Under the pieces are notes generated by a model. It was given only the letters and a program-made list of their open reading frames with translations, did no database searches and was not told the DNA's origin. DNA of 64,000 nt, taken from assembly GCA_910578185.1 (NCBI GenBank), contig CAJTPN010000005.1, positions 1 through 64,000 of the forward strand. The letters are read 5' to 3'. This document shows, in pieces, positions 62,288 to 64,000 of this stretch (position 1 is its first letter; each line of letters begins with the position of its first letter). The DNA is from an uncultured Acetatifactor sp. GTDB lineage: Bacteria > Bacillota > Clostridia > Lachnospirales > Lachnospiraceae. A program made the translations under genes and the position numbers.

Positions 62288-62315
62288 TTGATACACCCCC
62301 TAAATTATAATTATT

Positions 62316-62325
62316 GTTATATAAC
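62316..62325. promoter_or_regulatory. Candidate TetR operator
   Basis: GTTATATAAC is a perfect palindrome placed just downstream of the -10 box, where a bound repressor would block initiation of its own operon. Confidence 0.5.
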
Positions 62326-62329
62326 GCTA

Positions 62330-62358
62330 ATTATAATATTTTCTCAGGATATTGTCAA
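62330..62358 (-). promoter_or_regulatory. Sigma-A promoter of the tetR-CPBP operon
   Basis: Minus-strand -35 TTGACA (62353-62358) and -10 TATAAT (62330-62335) are exact consensus with a 17-base spacer. Confidence 0.9.
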
Positions 62359-62518
62359 TAGATTTCAGAGAAAAGCTGTAAATGAATGTCCTTGAAATAC
62401 GCTGCCTTTTTTAAGGAAAACGTTTTTGCGCATCTTTGGCATTTTTAGCTTTTCCCGTATTAAGAAGTGAGAAAGCTTTGTCAAAGTTGTCCTGCGCGGT
62501 GTTGTCGGCAATGAAAGA

Positions 62519-62548
62519 GAAACGGCATAGCCGAAGCTGCGCCGTTTC
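62519..62548. terminator. Inverted-repeat hairpin
   Basis: GAAACGGC (62519-62526) pairs with GCCGTTTC (62541-62548), with inner AGC/GCT pairs. It may be a terminator or part of a mobile-element end; no clear uridine tract follows. Confidence 0.5.
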
Positions 62549-62705
62549 CTGAAAATAATCTTATACTGTTTTGTGAGTGCCATCCAAACGGAGCCTTTTG
62601 ATTTACACCGGATAAATGCTGTTGCATCGCAACACATTACATCCCCTACCCCAGGCAGCCAGTCAGTTCAAGTTATTAATCAACATGGCTGAAACATATG
62701 TCTAT

Positions 62706-63629
62706 TCACCTTACCATCTCAATTCCGGGTCGGAACATTACCCCTGCAAAATACCCCTTTATAATCACCTTCGCTTTCCGGCCCTTAAACTGCCTGGCTC
62801 TCATTAATACATGCACAAGCATGTGAATTGTATTGATGGTATACCGCAAAAAGTTCTTCCAGCCCATCCTCCTGTGGGTGCAGCAATCGTTTCTGACAGA
62901 ATAAAACATTCGATCAATCCGCTCAGTATCTATATTGTCCGCAATATCACCTGACGCCTGATTGCTGGCCATCTTATGAATAACTCTGCTGTGTACCGCA
63001 AGATAGCAGGGATAGCACCGGGATATCCTTCTGGTAAACTCCGTGTCGTCCCCCCATATAAAATATTCCTTTATGGGCAGCCCCACACTGGCAATCACCT
63101 CCCGCCTGGTAAAAAAAGATACGAAAGTAGCCGCCTCCACCTTTAAAATACCTTCTTCCAGTTTCTTTTTCTCCATGTTCCAATCTGCAGCGATGGCATG
63201 ATAGTTCATTGTACATTCCGTTCCGTCCGTCCATAACGCCAGCCCCGAAAGGAAACCATAACCGTCCTCCAGCTTCTTTCCCGCCTCCATCAGCTTCTCC
63301 AAAGAATCCGGATAAATCATCGTATCATCATCCATCAGCCAAAAATAATCATAGCCTTCCCCATACGCCTTCTTAAGCCCAAACGAAAAGCCTCCTGCAC
63401 CCCCTGTATTTTTCTCCATCCTGTGATAACGCACACCCGAATCCGCCGGATAAGCCTTTAACATTTCTTCTGTTCCGTCCGTACTGGCATTATCCACCAC
63501 CAGTACATCTACTGCAATTACGGAGTTCCGCAATGCATTGATACATTCCCGCAGCAATTCGCATCTGTTATAAGTCACAACAATGGCAACCGTCTTATTC
63601 AAAACCTTCCCCGCCTTTCCCGTCGGCAA
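62706..63629 (-). CDS. GT2-family glycosyltransferase (galactofuranosyl/rhamnosyl type)
   Basis: This glycosyltransferase of up to 307 residues has a GT-A fold: VAIVVTYNR at the start, VVDNASTDGT, NTGGAGGFSFG, the metal-binding WLMDDDTM (acidic residues 100-102) and IWGDDTEF. The NTGGAGGF motif is shared with galactofuranosyl- and rhamnosyltransferases. The start is uncertain: TTG at 63629, or a TTG ten codons nearer the conserved part (63602), preceded by GGGGAAGG. No ATG is available. It may start the glycan made by the exporter operon, from which the AT-rich patch now separates it. Confidence 0.85.
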   Translation of the reverse strand: MPTGKAGKVLNKTVAIVVTYNRCELLRECINALRNSVIAVDVLVVDNASTDGTEEMLKAYPADSGVRYHRMEKNTGGAGGFSFGLKKAYGEGYDYFWLMDDDTMIYPDSLEKLMEAGKKLEDGYGFLSGLALWTDGTECTMNYHAIAADWNMEKKKLEEGILKVEAATFVSFFTRREVIASVGLPIKEYFIWGDDTEFTRRISRCYPCYLAVHSRVIHKMASNQASGDIADNIDTERIDRMFYSVRNDCCTHRRMGWKNFLRYTINTIHMLVHVLMRARQFKGRKAKVIIKGYFAGVMFRPGIEMVR

Positions 63630-63726
63630 CTGTACCTGCTGATCCTGGCCGCTACAAATCCGCTCTCAAGACTTTCATTTCCAGAGCCCTCCTATCTGAT
63701 CCTGGGGCTCCCATCTCTATATCACT
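63630..63726. other. Leader of the GT2 gene, degenerate repeat edge
   Basis: Between the GT2 start and the 40-bp array, the sequence has diverged copies of the array motif (for example TTTCCAGAGCCC and ATCTCTATATC). No promoter or gene was recognised. Confidence 0.4.
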
Positions 63727-64000
63727 CACTTCCAGACCTAGGAGCCGCTTCCTTCACTATCTCTCTCCTCCGGTCTTAGAAGCAGCTTCCTTCACTATCT
63801 CTCTCACTTCCAGTCTTAGGGGCCGCTTCCTTCCCTATCTCTCTCACTTCCGGTCTTAGGAGCCGCTTCCTTCACTATCTCTCTCACTTCCAGTCTTAGG
63901 GGCCGCTTCCTTCACTTTCTCTCTCACTTCCGGTCTTAGAGGCCGCTTCCTTCACTTTCTCTCTCCTCCGGTCTTAGAAGCAGCTTCCTTCACTTTCTCT
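63727..64000. repeat. 40-bp tandem repeat array running off the window
   Basis: Contiguous units begin at 63727, 63767, 63805, 63845, 63885, 63925 and 63965. Five are 40 bp, one is 38 bp and the last is cut by the window end. Core: CACTTCCGGTCTTAGGAGCC then GCTTCCTTCACTATCTCTCT. Units 2 and 7 share the variant CCTCCGGTCTTAGAAGCAGC, which suggests a higher-order repeat. The 40-base period is not a multiple of three, and stops occur in the frames I read, so it is probably noncoding. Confidence 0.9.

Larger units (their letters stand above)
62288..62705. other. Intergenic region between the tetR-CPBP operon and the GT2 gene
   Basis: It holds the operon promoter and operator (62316-62358) and a strong hairpin (62519-62548). 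A 90-codon minus-strand frame (62365-62637) is not protein-like. The segment around the hairpin looks like the remnant of a mobile element's end, but no transposase is present. Confidence 0.45.

Noticed and set aside
62365..62637. A 90-codon minus-strand frame in the gap before the GT2 gene
   Set aside because: Arg/Lys/Thr-rich translation across a hairpin, no ribosome site. More likely noncoding or an element remnant.
63727..64000. Tandem array considered as a CRISPR
   Set aside because: Units are contiguous with no spacers, and no cas gene is present.
63727..64000. Tandem array considered as a repetitive protein gene (minus strand reads EKVKEAASKTG in part)
   Set aside because: Only the two outermost unit boundaries keep that frame. 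The 40-base period shifts frame and introduces stops.

Overview
The window looks like a chromosomal segment of a spore-forming, low-to-mid GC Firmicute of the class Clostridia, most likely family Lachnospiraceae. This rests on a type III glutamine synthetase, a SpoVT regulator, RNase J, a CIRCE-controlled hrcA-grpE-dnaK-dnaJ operon, the ireB-ruvX-DUF1292 block, a DUF6465-type protein, and secreted proteins carrying the 'GKEIYDP...WYWLD' wall-binding module. Nearly all genes read on the minus strand. I saw no prophage, CRISPR array or complete insertion sequence.

Layout. 0-37 kb is mostly core genome. It holds tRNA-Gln and glnN; then, in transcription order on the minus strand, a tRNA-modification and RNA-decay block (mtaB, ireB, ruvX, DUF1292, fur, rnj, ylbF, a catalytic-domain-less MltG-like protein, trmR, trhP); nifS-thiI for tRNA thiolation; rsmE-prmA; and the heat-shock operon. 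An O-antigen-ligase-like gene and a four-copy 98-bp hairpin repeat sit between dnaJ and prmA, in what is usually a compact neighbourhood. Next come a DUF6465-type protein, uppP, a patatin, an aminotransferase, glpK, a polysaccharide deacetylase, a GGDEF protein, a microbial-type PARG, a ferredoxin-like aldo/keto reductase, pncB and spoVT.

37-59 kb is a cell-surface region. Four secreted proteins carry the same wall-binding modules: one fused to YD/RHS-like repeats, two GH43-like beta-propeller paralogues facing away from each other around an acyltransferase gene, and one SH3-glucosaminidase. Between them lies an apparent operon for an exported, galactofuranose-containing surface glycan: an ABC exporter (permease and ATPase with a Wzt-like C-terminal domain), UDP-galactopyranose mutase, a GlfT2-like glycosyltransferase, a right-handed beta-helix protein and a YfhO-type membrane protein. 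A further GT2 glycosyltransferase lies at 62.7-63.6 kb. The glucosaminidase gene has a highly structured leader that resembles a cyclic di-AMP riboswitch.

59-62.4 kb is an AT-rich accessory patch (TetR, 44-aa membrane peptide coupled to an esterase, CPBP protease coupled to a second TetR) that looks acquired. The window ends in a 40-bp tandem array that runs off the edge. Functional assignments come from motif recognition by eye; no database search was run.
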